Source: a virus
Virus record (IMG/VR): IMGVR_UViG_3300049847_000076
Coordinates: 1-35,490 of that record
DNA: 35,490 bases
Reading direction: 5' to 3' (one strand)
The translations under genes were made by a program, and so were the position numbers. The notes under the pieces were generated by a model. It saw nothing but the letters and a program-made list of their open reading frames with translations, did no database searches and was not told where the DNA came from. Shown here one piece after another: positions 1 to 7,424 of the stretch. The first letter of the stretch is position 1. Each line of letters starts with the position of its first letter.

Positions 1-62
1 GTTAGGATTATACTTATTAGAATTGATTAGGTGTAATACAGGTGTAATGTTAGTATACTTTA

Positions 63-91
63 TTGATAGTAACGGTCGTTATATCTATATC
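63..91 (+). promoter_or_regulatory. Possible sigma70-type promoter for the rightward module
   Basis: TTGATA at 63-68 and TATATC at 86-91 are separated by 17 bases, upstream of the first rightward gene. AGTATACT copies at 97, 142 and 157 lie just downstream, where a bound protein could block or modulate initiation. The -10 match is modest and the region is AT-rich, so this is only a candidate. Confidence 0.3.
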
Positions 92-106
92 TATAGAGTA
101 TACTAT

Positions 107-139
107 ACCTATCTTGTATTAGTGAAATCAATTCGATTG
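107..139 (+). repeat. Dispersed 32-bp repeat, copy R1
   Basis: The repeat starts ACCTATCTTGTATT and ends AATCAATTCGATT. Related copies are at 17435-17486 (R2), 20786-20838 (R3), 31639-31654 (R4, partial) and, inverted, 33804-33830 (R5). The right half AATCAATTCGATT is a near-palindrome. Orientation relative to the downstream gene is not constant, so a simple promoter is unlikely; an operator or recombination site is possible. Confidence 0.7.
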
Positions 140-217
140 TGAGTATACTTATTCCTAGTATACTATATTTCTCTATTTATGAAAGGGCGTATCTTCCAGG
201 AGTTACGCGGGCGTGCG

Positions 218-430
218 ATGGATTTTGAATTTTGGAAAGGTAAAGATCGAGATACCGGCACTAGATTGACAGTGCAATGGAACTCTAAATGGGGGTCATT
301 TACTAAAGGACAAACAGTATACTATCAAAGCAAGGAGTATACTGTCGTCGATATACAGATTGATTTGTTTATAACTTGTAAACCTACTACCGTGGTATTT
401 ATTGAAAGGGTCGATGATGAGCGTTGCTAA
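218..430 (+). CDS. Small hypothetical phage protein (70 aa)
   Basis: First gene of the rightward module, not recognised. The protein is soluble and beta-rich looking, with an FWKGKDRD stretch near the N-terminus and a VYYQSKEYTVVDI stretch in the middle. An in-frame ATG at 179 would add 13 residues but has no ribosome binding site. I prefer ATG 218 because TATCTTCCAGGAG at 190-202 and a GC-rich tail precede it, as at several leftward gene starts, although the 15-base gap from AGGAG is long. Two AGTATACT palindromes (316, 336) lie inside the gene. The 3' end overlaps the next gene by 14 bases, which suggests translational coupling. Confidence 0.6.
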   Translation: MDFEFWKGKDRDTGTRLTVQWNSKWGSFTKGQTVYYQSKEYTVVDIQIDLFITCKPTTVVFIERVDDERC

Positions 431-647
431 ATACTTTAAGGAAGGTGCTAAGGATGATTGGGATTATCCTGTGCCTGAGGGATGGTACTTCTATGGCGAA
501 GATGATGGAGCTACAAGGTATGGTCCTTATGCGAATAAGGAACTATGTGAGAATGCGTTTATTCGTTACTGTAGAGATTTGGACCGTAAAGATTTAGAAG
601 ATTACAATAATAGTATACTTAAAGGAGATGATGATGCTACTAGTTGA
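417..647 (+). CDS. Small hypothetical phage protein (76 aa)
   Basis: An acidic, aromatic-rich small protein. The segment with GWYFYGEDDG, RYGPY and a following Ala/Cys/Phe-rich helix resembles short phage proteins of unknown function whose theme is roughly GWYxxDEDGxxYGPF; that is recall, not a search. ATG 417 is preceded by GAAAGGG six bases upstream. ATG 414 and TTG 402 are alternatives in the same frame. The gene overlaps its upstream neighbour and the downstream helicase by 14 bases each, so the three are probably one operon. Confidence 0.65.
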   Translation: MSVAKYFKEGAKDDWDYPVPEGWYFYGEDDGATRYGPYANKELCENAFIRYCRDLDRKDLEDYNNSILKGDDDATS

Positions 648-2304
648 TGCTAAGGCTGGAACGGGAAAGACAACGACCAGTATGTTTGGTTTGGGGGCTA
701 AGGTTCCTAGATCCATGAAGTTGTCTGATGAGCAAAAGGATATCATTAAGTTGATGAGATCGTTTAAGTGGCATTCATGTGCTGCTCAAGCGTTCAATAA
801 AGATATTGCTGAGGAGTTGAAGTTAAGAGTACCTACTGGCGTAGTTGCTGCTACTTGTAATTCGTTTGGCAATACTGCATGGTTGAAGCATCTTGGAGTA
901 TCTAAGATCAAAGTAGATGCTTTCAAGAGTAATGTTATCTTCAGGGAAGTGGCGTACAGACTGGACTACCACGAAAGGATGAAAATAGAAAGTTCTGTAT
1001 GTCCTTTGGTGAATCATTGTAAGAATTATCTTATCGATCCTGTTACTGAAGTCGATAGAGTCAAGTGGCTTGCTGATAGATTCGATCTGGACTTTGGACC
1101 TAGTATACTAGATTTCGTTCAAGAGGTATTTAAGAAAGGATTGGATGGATCAAAAGTCATTGACTATAACGATCAAATATTTCTTCCTATCTGGCATGGT
1201 ATTAAGATTCCTAAGTACGATCTTGTACTTGTAGACGAATTGCAGGATCTTAATGTAGCTAAGCAAGAGTTCGCATTTAGGATGGCTGGTAAGTACATCG
1301 TCGGTATTGGCGATGTGAATCAGGCAATCTATGGCTTTTCTGGTGCTGACTCTGATGCTATGACTAACTTCGGCTTAAGGATGAAAGAAGCAGGAGAGAG
1401 TAATAGAGATTTAGGATGTGGTGGGTATACTACGTTGCCTTTGACGATTACTAGGAGGAATCCTAAGTTAGTTGTGAGAGAAGCAAATAAGTATGTTCCT
1501 GCTCTTAGGGCTGCTGAGGATGCTGAAGATGGTATTGTCGATAGCGTGAAAGAAAGTACATTTATTGATGATCTGTGTAAAGACGAGAATGGAAGAATGA
1601 TCCTGTGTAGGGTAAATGCTCCGTTGGCGTCTCTAGCGTTTAGGTTGATAGCTAGGAATAGACGATGCTATATTCAGGGCAAGGATATAGGGTCTGGCAT
1701 TAAGACTAGCGTTAAGAGTACCAAAGAGGATTCGCTAGATAAAGCTGTTGGTAAGGCTATCGAGAAAATCAACAAGAGAGTTGATGAGATAGTTAAGAAA
1801 CCATTTCCAGATGAGACTAAGATAGAGTCTCTAAAGGATAGAATATTCTGTATTCAATTCCTTAGTGATGGATGTAAATCTATAGACGAATTCTGTGGTA
1901 AAGTGGATAACCTGTTTAAGGATGCTGGTGCTTCTGGAGATCATCAGTTAAGTAGTGTGCATAAAGCTAAAGGATTGGAGAGAAAGCATGTATGTATCTA
2001 CAAACCATCCAAGTTGCCTTTCCTTCCAGGGATGCGGAGGAATAAGGACGGTAGTGTAGGATTCCAAGCTCAGCAAGAGAAAAATCTGACGTATGTGGCT
2101 TATACTAGGTCTATGTATCAGTTGTCTTTTGTACTTGAGAATGTAAAAGAACGGTACGATGGCGACAATGAGTACGATTCGGATGTTCAAGCGGAATCTC
2201 GTCGTAGTGGACAAGCGTATGGTAAAGCTTTGCAAGAGGATGACTTAGAGGATAGATCAGGTATCTATTCTGATAAATTAGGTAGAGACAGGACAGAATA
2301 CTAG
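634..2304 (+). CDS. UvrD/Rep/PcrA-like superfamily 1 DNA helicase
   Basis: An ATP-dependent SF1A helicase that probably acts in phage replication or recombination in the cytoplasm. Counted from ATG 634: Walker A AKAGTGKTT at residues 6-14, Walker B VDELQD at about 200-205, motif III-like GDVNQAIYGFSGAD from about 226, the motif V region SSVHKAKGLE from about 440, and motif VI TYVAYTRS from about 486. All helicase motifs are present in order at about 556 aa, shorter than cellular UvrD (about 720 aa). Of three tandem ATGs (628, 631, 634), 634 has the best distance from AAAGGAG at 621-627. AGTATACT at 612 abuts this Shine-Dalgarno, and another copy lies inside the gene at 1102. The C-terminus is charged and hydrophilic. 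Confidence 0.92.
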   Translation: MLLVDAKAGTGKTTTSMFGLGAKVPRSMKLSDEQKDIIKLMRSFKWHSCAAQAFNKDIAEELKLRVPTGVVAATCNSFGNTAWLKHLGVSKIKVDAFKSNVIFREVAYRLDYHERMKIESSVCPLVNHCKNYLIDPVTEVDRVKWLADRFDLDFGPSILDFVQEVFKKGLDGSKVIDYNDQIFLPIWHGIKIPKYDLVLVDELQDLNVAKQEFAFRMAGKYIVGIGDVNQAIYGFSGADSDAMTNFGLRMKEAGESNRDLGCGGYTTLPLTITRRNPKLVVREANKYVPALRAAEDAEDGIVDSVKESTFIDDLCKDENGRMILCRVNAPLASLAFRLIARNRRCYIQGKDIGSGIKTSVKSTKEDSLDKAVGKAIEKINKRVDEIVKKPFPDETKIESLKDRIFCIQFLSDGCKSIDEFCGKVDNLFKDAGASGDHQLSSVHKAKGLERKHVCIYKPSKLPFLPGMRRNKDGSVGFQAQQEKNLTYVAYTRSMYQLSFVLENVKERYDGDNEYDSDVQAESRRSGQAYGKALQEDDLEDRSGIYSDKLGRDRTEY

Positions 2305-2326
2305 GTATACTTAAAGGAGATTTATT

Positions 2327-2686
2327 ATGAAAGTTGAAAGAACAGAGCGTGGTTGGGGTGGGCATTTCATTTGTTCGCCGTATTGTCTATTCCGTAGAAA
2401 TACGTTACTTACTTGTGGTGAGGTACGTATAGTAGTATCTACGGTAGGTAATTATATGCTGAACGATAAGGTTAAACAGATTGGTCTAGATCGCTATTTT
2501 GAAACAATGGCATTCCATTCTGATCCAGAAGACACTAGATACTTTGATGCTGATGTTACTAGAGAAGTATCTTTTAAGAGTCCTTGGTCGATAAATAAGA
2601 AAGACGCTGATGATGAGGCTAACGATATGCACGAAACAGTCGTTGCTGAAATTATCGAGATTCTTCATAGAGGAGTAGAGTGTTGA
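2327..2686 (+). CDS. Conserved small phage protein of unknown function (ERGW...FRRNTLL type)
   Basis: The 119-aa product has an N-terminal block ERTERGWGGHFIC followed by CLFRRNTLL and VVSTVGNYM, then RYFETMAFH and FDADVTREVSFKSPW. I remember this pattern as a recurrent uncharacterised family in siphoviruses; the function is unknown. AAAGGAG lies 8 bases before ATG 2327, and the variant GGTATACTT immediately precedes it, the same arrangement as at the helicase start. This is the last rightward gene. Its 3' end overlaps the convergent leftward Cys-rich gene by 35 bases, so both stop codons lie inside the opposing reading frame. Confidence 0.85.
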   Translation: MKVERTERGWGGHFICSPYCLFRRNTLLTCGEVRIVVSTVGNYMLNDKVKQIGLDRYFETMAFHSDPEDTRYFDADVTREVSFKSPWSINKKDADDEANDMHETVVAEIIEILHRGVEC

Positions 2687-3098
2687 GAAGGATGCGGGCT
2701 GCTGGACGAAAGAAAGGTAGGTTGCGATTCTTAGCTTCAGATTGCAGCCAGTTGATGACTCCCTCCATGTTCTTGCGGATATAGGAAGGAGTCCATACGT
2801 CTAGTATGTCTTTATGGCCTTTGCATGCACACCCCTCGGATTCCTGGAAGAAGATGGATAGGGTGTTGGATAGTCGAGTGCCAAATCCATGAGAGTGACC
2901 GTCTACTACTGAGCGTAAGTATACTGGGTCTAGATCTGGTTTGTAGACTAGAGCTAGCGTAATTGTATGTGCGTTCAGTCGTCTGGATCTAGGACAATTA
3001 GTACATGCGAGACAGGTAGATTCATCGATAGGTACTGCTATTTCTGCTATCGATGATGCTATCTCGCAGGTATTATCTATGTTGTGTGGGCAAGCCAT
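2652..3098 (-). CDS. Cys-rich protein, paralog B, of the glycosyltransferase cassette
   Basis: A 148-aa protein that aligns by eye with the product of 5068-5541. Shared features are C3-PH-N, T10-C11, a VPIDxxTC-xAC block (C29, C32; this copy adds C35), LNxxT, an IFF/IFQ helix and a second Cys pair in EGCAC. The CxxC spacing suggests a zinc-binding knuckle. Similar short Cys-rich proteins occur beside glycosyltransferases in planctomycete-associated phage regions as far as I recall; no activity is known. It is the last gene of the leftward array. It overlaps the methyltransferase gene by 22 bases and the convergent rightward gene by 35 bases. Confidence 0.8.
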   Translation of the reverse strand: MACPHNIDNTCEIASSIAEIAVPIDESTCLACTNCPRSRRLNAHTITLALVYKPDLDPVYLRSVVDGHSHGFGTRLSNTLSIFFQESEGCACKGHKDILDVWTPSYIRKNMEGVINWLQSEAKNRNLPFFRPAARILLNTLLLYEESR

Positions 3099-3559
3099 TT
3101 CTTACCTATTCCGCATATCACTGGAAAACCGTATAGGTCGATTAAGGTATCTAGTGCTATGACTTCGTAGTCTTTGAACAAGAAATGCGTATAAGCATCC
3201 ATACCGAAACGGTAACAATCTATAGGATACCTATGTAAAGGAAATCCAAATGTGGGTGTTGATATGATTAGCGTTCCTCCAGGTAATAGTAGAGATTTAA
3301 GATGCTCTACTGTTCTCCAGGGATTGATATCGTGCTCTAATGTCTCACAGCAAATTACAGCATCGTATGAATCTGTTAGGTCTAATACGTCATCTATAAC
3401 TAAATCAACGCATGGTCCTTCTTGTCTATCTACGCCTAGATAAGATTCGCTCTGTATAGCATCTCTGATAGTTCCATTTATATTTAGAGATCCTACTTCT
3501 AATACAGACTTGAAAGGTTTAACATTTCTTCGTACAAAATCTATAATTGCAGGAATCAT
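3077..3559 (-). CDS. Class I SAM-dependent methyltransferase
   Basis: The 160-aa protein has a Rossmann methyltransferase core: motif I SVLEVGSLNINGT at about residues 18-30, an acidic strand-end YLGVDRQEGP at about 40-49, a motif IV-like DAVICCETLEHD at about 66-77, and a post-IV segment LLPGGTLIISTPTFGFPLHRY. This layout matches small methyltransferases that methylate glycans or small molecules (Methyltransf_11/23 type). ATG overlaps the upstream glycosyltransferase stop by 4 bases, the classic coupled ATGA. Together with two glycosyltransferases it may cap a glycan by O-methylation; the substrate is inferred, not visible. Confidence 0.85.
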   Translation of the reverse strand: MIPAIIDFVRRNVKPFKSVLEVGSLNINGTIRDAIQSESYLGVDRQEGPCVDLVIDDVLDLTDSYDAVICCETLEHDINPWRTVEHLKSLLLPGGTLIISTPTFGFPLHRYPIDCYRFGMDAYTHFLFKDYEVIALDTLIDLYGFPVICGIGKKWLAHTT

Positions 3560-4134
3560 ATTTGTTCATTGATTAGTGGTGATTGACCTAACCATGCTTC
3601 TGCACAGTACCTATTGTAATTGAATGTTTTTGGGTGAGGTAACTTAGTGATATAGTCTGAACGTGCCCACCAGAAATTACCTGAATAGTGTTTGTGTGCA
3701 TGTACGTAGAAACTGTCAAAACCAGCACCTCCATTAGTAATTCTAGGACCAGAAGTCCATCTGTAATACAGGTGACTTACTCTATTGATCCAATCAATAA
3801 GCGTAAAATTACTTAAATCTCTTCGCCATAGTCTATGCTCTAAGGAGTCTGGTCTGGATACTCCTTTTAAATGGCAATAGCAGATAGCAGTATTCTCTTC
3901 AAGTTCGTCGTACAGTAACTCTAACGTAGGGAACTCGTATGATGTTAGCGACTGTTTGGTGTTTAATACTCGTACATTAGGTACATCAGGTATACTACCG
4001 CCAACACTAGCTAAAGTAATCTCTGCTTTACGTAGTAGTCCACTAAATCTAATATCTTCCAGGATTTCAGATAGTAGCGGTTCCCAAGTGTACATCTTCG
4101 CTACGTGTACGTAGACCTTTAATTTGTTGAACAT
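3556..4134 (-). CDS. Probable glycosyltransferase-like protein
   Basis: The protein begins KLKVYVHVAKMYTWEPLLSEI, a Rossmann-like first strand and helix. A block ICYCHLKGVSRP and a late segment with GGAGFDSFYVHAHKHYSGNFWW-type residues and YCAEAWLG follow. HxKG and a late NFWWARSDYI motif are typical of phage and bacterial glycosyltransferases that act on short glycans; this is recall at family level. ATG 4134 is preceded by TTAAGAA; a GTG at 4149 in the same frame is an alternative. The 5' end overlaps the GT25-like gene by about 68 bases and the 3' end overlaps the methyltransferase start by 4 bases, so all are co-translated. Confidence 0.65.
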   Translation of the reverse strand: MFNKLKVYVHVAKMYTWEPLLSEILEDIRFSGLLRKAEITLASVGGSIPDVPNVRVLNTKQSLTSYEFPTLELLYDELEENTAICYCHLKGVSRPDSLEHRLWRRDLSNFTLIDWINRVSHLYYRWTSGPRITNGGAGFDSFYVHAHKHYSGNFWWARSDYITKLPHPKTFNYNRYCAEAWLGQSPLINEQI

Positions 4135-5089
4135 ATTTCTTAATATCACTTACTTCGATAATGTTAGGGCAGACTTGAGAGAGTTGCTCGCGGGTAATGC
4201 GGGGATGATACAGGCAAGGGAGTGCTTGGGAATTAGAGCGAACTATCTCTGATCTGATCCAGTTGTACCATCTAGCTATTTCAGGAATAGGATCTGCTAG
4301 TTTAGATGCTAAAGATAGAGTAATATCATAGCCGTTAGCATCTACTTGATTGCCGCAATGTAAGTATCTGATTGCTGTGAGTAATGGTTCTCTTGGTCCT
4401 CTATACAGTACGCATACAGGATTATCGTACAGTGTGTGATTTAGTGATAATGAGGAAGGATCTGTAAAAAATGTCACAGGTTCTTCTTTACCAGAGATAC
4501 TTGAAGAATCACCCATTTGACCTACTAGCCATTTAGCTGGACAGTATACTTTAGTTGTAGGATCTTCGTGCCATCGACCTAGGTGATGATCGATATGCTC
4601 TCTAGAATGGAATGGCAAATTGGTTAAGTGTTGGTATGCTGTTAGCATTCCTGCTGAAGATATACCAAACGCATGAGTACGATTGACATTGAATGGTCGA
4701 TATACGTGCTCATTTAATTTGATTGGAGGATGAGTATACTCATGGACTAGTTGTCCTCCTAAGTATACTTGCTGCCAGTCCTCCGGCACCGACTCCTGGA
4801 AGATAGAGAGGTCTGTGACGTAGGAGGGTAAGAACTTAGCATCATCCTCGAAGACTAGGTAAGAGCCTATACGGTTGTTTAGACAGTACTCTAGTATACT
4901 TATGTGTGATCGGTAACATCCCCATGCTCCATTACCTGCGGTCCAGATATCTGGAGGTTTGCACGTGTCTCCATGTATTGCTGGCCATACTTCAGGATCA
5001 GGTATACCAAGATTTTTAGTCTGACTGAAGAATTCTTTTAGTCTAGTATCTTTATGCGGTAGCGATATTACGAACGAACGCTCGAACAT
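4067..5089 (-). CDS. Glycosyltransferase family 25-like protein
   Basis: A 340-aa protein with the GT25 (LOS/collagen galactosyltransferase-like) signature. SFVISLPHKDTRLKEF at residues 5-20 is the nucleotide-sugar binding start. GAWGCYRSHISILEYC at about 54-69 and YLVFEDDAKFLPSY at about 77-90 follow; EDD is the metal-binding acidic cluster. The C-terminal half (about 210 onward) is not recognised and may hold a second acceptor-binding region. It probably transfers a hexose to a phage structural protein or host glycan; the acceptor is unknown. Four AGTATACT copies (4543, 4733, 4762, 4893) lie inside the gene. The start overlaps the upstream Cys-rich gene by 22 bases. Confidence 0.85.
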   Translation of the reverse strand: MFERSFVISLPHKDTRLKEFFSQTKNLGIPDPEVWPAIHGDTCKPPDIWTAGNGAWGCYRSHISILEYCLNNRIGSYLVFEDDAKFLPSYVTDLSIFQESVPEDWQQVYLGGQLVHEYTHPPIKLNEHVYRPFNVNRTHAFGISSAGMLTAYQHLTNLPFHSREHIDHHLGRWHEDPTTKVYCPAKWLVGQMGDSSSISGKEEPVTFFTDPSSLSLNHTLYDNPVCVLYRGPREPLLTAIRYLHCGNQVDANGYDITLSLASKLADPIPEIARWYNWIRSEIVRSNSQALPCLYHPRITREQLSQVCPNIIEVSDIKKYVQQIKGLRTRSEDVHLGTATI

Positions 5090-5541
5090 TTTATTGCTTC
5101 TTCTACAAGGGATTTGGTTGTTAGGTATCCTCCTAGTGCGACTTTAAGGGTATCGTACCAGGATACTGACTGGGAATTAAGATGTGATATAATTTCTGGA
5201 ATTCTATCAATACATCCATCAGTTCCCCATGAATCCATTAGGGTTGCGTACTCATCACAGCCACAAGTCTCTCCTTCGGAAATCCCTAACTTCTGGAAGA
5301 TACGGCGTAGGCAAGTTCCTGGTCTGTTGAAGTAGGTATTATTAAGTTGATTGAATGTGTCAAGTAGTGCTGGATTCTTACTGTATTTGTAGGCTATGGA
5401 TACTGTGACTACGTTCAGTGCCTGTGGTCTATCAGTATCGTTACAAGCTGTACAAGTATACTTGTCTACAGGAACGCTAATACCTGCAAGTCTAGTAGCT
5501 AGATTGCAGGTATTTTTATTGTTGTGTATGCAATTACGCAT
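5068..5541 (-). CDS. Cys-rich protein, paralog A, of the glycosyltransferase cassette
   Basis: The 157-aa paralog of the 2652-3098 product. Conserved positions are C4-IHNN, T11-C12, SVPVDKYTCTAC (C30, C33), ALNVVTVS and a second cluster GETCGCDEY. The two proteins keep Cys spacing with an offset of one residue, so they share a fold, probably metal-bound, despite low overall identity. The gene overlaps the upstream fibre gene by 8 bases and the downstream GT25-like gene by 22 bases. AGTATACT at 5455 lies inside it. The two paralogs bracket the transferases and methyltransferase, which suggests duplication of a cassette unit; a role as specificity or carrier subunit is speculation. Confidence 0.8.
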   Translation of the reverse strand: MRNCIHNNKNTCNLATRLAGISVPVDKYTCTACNDTDRPQALNVVTVSIAYKYSKNPALLDTFNQLNNTYFNRPGTCLRRIFQKLGISEGETCGCDEYATLMDSWGTDGCIDRIPEIISHLNSQSVSWYDTLKVALGGYLTTKSLVEEAIKCSSVRS

Positions 5542-6688
5542 CTGCTACTACATAGTTTCTAATTTGAAGAAGTTGAGTATCTAGGTTTGCACTAGCTAGT
5601 CCAGTTGCTGTTCTTATATCTGCCTGAGTAAGTGTAGAGAATCCAGTAGCAGTAGCCCATGATCCTGCTCCGTGTGCAGTAGCTAGATCACTAGCGACTT
5701 GAGTGCTTATGGTGGATGGGGTTAGCCCTGTTACAGAACCTACCGAACCTCCTACGTTACCAGTGACAGAGGCTACAGATCCGGTTACAGATCCTACTGC
5801 TCCTGTTACCGATCCAACCGATCCAGATACGGATACTATAGTCAGTCCAGTTCCTAAGGCTACTCCATTCATCAACGATTTTCCAACAGATAAAGCAACT
5901 GTAAAATCTCCGGCAGTAGTATCTTGCCAAACACCAGTAGCAATCTGGGCTGCTGTTAGATTAGTTGGTGCTGTGTATCCTGCTGTAGCTAGTCGGGAAG
6001 AAACGGCCACATCTAGATTCGATGCTGTTAAACCTGTTACTGATCCTACACTACCTGATACAGATACTATAGTTAGTCCAGTACCGAGGGCTACTCCGTT
6101 CATTATTGATTTACCAATAGACGCCGCTACTGTAAAATCTCCTGATGTAGTGTCTGTCCAAATACCTGTAGCTATTTGTGCTGTTGTTAGCTGGTTAGTA
6201 ACTGTCGTTACTGTCGGTATAACTGCTCCAGTATGTGTAACTCCAGATAGTACTATTCCAGTTGCTGCGGTTATGTTGGTAGTAGACGCTATGGTAGCAG
6301 GGAATGTTGCTGCGAGGAAACCTGTAGGTTGAGTATACGTTGCCATTCGAGAAGAGATAAGGGCGTCTAGGTTAGATAATCCTAGATTAGTAGCTGCTTG
6401 AGGATCAAAAGCAACCACACCATATTCTACGTCTACTACGTCTGCCCCTGTAGCAGTTGCGTGTAAAATTAGAGGTCCTAAGGTAGCTGTATCTGTAGCG
6501 TTACCTGCTACTTTGTACCAACCGCTACCTACTTCTGTAACTGCTCCTGATGGGGCGGCAAATGCTGCTCCATTTTTAGACAGTGTTACTGTAGGCGATA
6601 GGCCAGTCTTAGGGCTTAGATGATCTATAGAATCGATCATCAAAAACATAAGAGGCTGTGCTGTTTGTGATTGCTTTAGTAATCTCAT
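5534..6688 (-). CDS. Repetitive tail fibre or appendage protein
   Basis: A 384-aa protein. The N-terminal domain (about 1-115) is beta-rich with LMFLMIDSIDHLSPKTG and TLSKNGAAF, a pattern seen in phage fibre N-termini. The middle holds a duplicated unit: AQIATGIWTDTTSGDF and AQIATGVWQDTTAGDF, each followed by a run containing KSIMNGVALGTGLTIV or KSLMNGVALGTGLTIV. After it comes a string of GSVGSVTG-type short repeats, probably a trimeric fibrous shaft, and a C-terminal helix. ATG 6688 overlaps the stop of the 53-aa gene as ATGA. The next gene (Cys-rich A) starts inside its 3' end. Confidence 0.75.
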   Translation of the reverse strand: MRLLKQSQTAQPLMFLMIDSIDHLSPKTGLSPTVTLSKNGAAFAAPSGAVTEVGSGWYKVAGNATDTATLGPLILHATATGADVVDVEYGVVAFDPQAATNLGLSNLDALISSRMATYTQPTGFLAATFPATIASTTNITAATGIVLSGVTHTGAVIPTVTTVTNQLTTAQIATGIWTDTTSGDFTVAASIGKSIMNGVALGTGLTIVSVSGSVGSVTGLTASNLDVAVSSRLATAGYTAPTNLTAAQIATGVWQDTTAGDFTVALSVGKSLMNGVALGTGLTIVSVSGSVGSVTGAVGSVTGSVASVTGNVGGSVGSVTGLTPSTISTQVASDLATAHGAGSWATATGFSTLTQADIRTATGLASANLDTQLLQIRNYVVADA

Positions 6689-6846
6689 CGTGCTGGTCTC
6701 GAACCTACGCGGTTACAAGTAAGTGTCTGTCGTCTAATAACAACTACCTGTGGGTAAGCTATTATTCTTATCGGTGAAACAAAAGGACCGACCCCTAGAC
6801 GGGAATTTCTAAGGGGCTTCATTAGCGGAAATAGTATTACAGCCAT
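6685..6846 (-). CDS. Small basic protein (53 aa)
   Basis: This gene is short and easily missed but well supported. ATG 6846 follows AGGAAGTATACT, the same start cassette used at 8497 and 31617. The frame runs without interruption to a TGA that overlaps the ATG of the fibre gene. The product starts MAVILFPLMKPLRN and is rich in Arg, Val and Pro, with a theme FVSPIRIIAYPQVVVIRR and a single Cys near the C-terminus. No function is recognised. Small virion-associated proteins of this composition occur among tail genes, which fits its position between two structural genes. An apparent tRNA-like TTCGA box in it is coding sequence. Confidence 0.75.
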   Translation of the reverse strand: MAVILFPLMKPLRNSRLGVGPFVSPIRIIAYPQVVVIRRQTLTCNRVGSRPAR

Positions 6847-6856
6847 AGTATACTTC

Positions 6857-7414
6857 CTAATTCATTGCGACTACTTCCATGTCGTGTACTTGCATCGTTT
6901 CTGCTGTCGATCCAGAACGTAATGCTTGTACACTAATGATTAAAGCCGCTGTTAAATCGCAAGCCGCTGACACTACTGGAGCGGAAGCAGGAATAAGTAA
7001 TGGTTGTAATGTAGAGGCGATCACAGCATTGTTAAAATGAGCTTTGCCCGTACAGAATAGTGTACCTGTCGATCCAATAGAGCGACAATGTACAAATGCT
7101 TCTAATGCCCACGACAGATTAGTCTGGGAAGCGGTTAAGGCTACGGCTGCACTAGAAGCAAGAAGGACACCGTTAGCTGCCGCTCCAGTTCCGTAGTATA
7201 TCCCAAATGATAAGTTACCTGGAGTTGCCGCAGTTGTAATACGCCCAAATAATCGAATACGAAGTTTCTTACCGATACGTGCAAAGTATTGACCGCCTAG
7301 AACTGGAAAATTAGAAGCAGGATACAGAGCAAGATTAGTTGTAGATAATGTAACTGCGGCAATGTCAGTACCGATAAATGGTTCGCGTAGATCGTTGTAG
7401 AAAGGACCGTCCAT
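6857..7414 (-). CDS. Putative virion structural protein (185 aa)
   Basis: A beta-rich Ala/Thr-rich protein that starts MDGPFYNDLREPF, with a central RIGKKLRIRLFGRITTA strand pair and a segment NLSFGIYYGTGAAANGV. The composition and repeated short strands are those of a jelly-roll or beta-sandwich tail/decoration protein. AAGGAAC is placed 7 bases before ATG 7414. It lies between a 209-aa structural candidate and the 53-aa gene, in the tail appendage part of the array. No specific family is recognised; the virion role is inferred from context and composition. Confidence 0.6.
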   Translation of the reverse strand: MDGPFYNDLREPFIGTDIAAVTLSTTNLALYPASNFPVLGGQYFARIGKKLRIRLFGRITTAATPGNLSFGIYYGTGAAANGVLLASSAAVALTASQTNLSWALEAFVHCRSIGSTGTLFCTGKAHFNNAVIASTLQPLLIPASAPVVSAACDLTAALIISVQALRSGSTAETMQVHDMEVVAMN

Positions 7415-7424
7415 AATAAGTTCC

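Noticed and set aside
5703-6332. 209-aa + strand frame opposite the repetitive fibre
   Set aside because: Antisense of GSVGSVTG repeats; Thr/Pro/Val repetition is a by-product and no start signal exists.
6690-6760. tRNA-like GGTTCGAGACC box on the - strand
   Set aside because: T-stem has a mismatch, no matching acceptor stem or other arms, and the bases are explained by the 53-aa gene.
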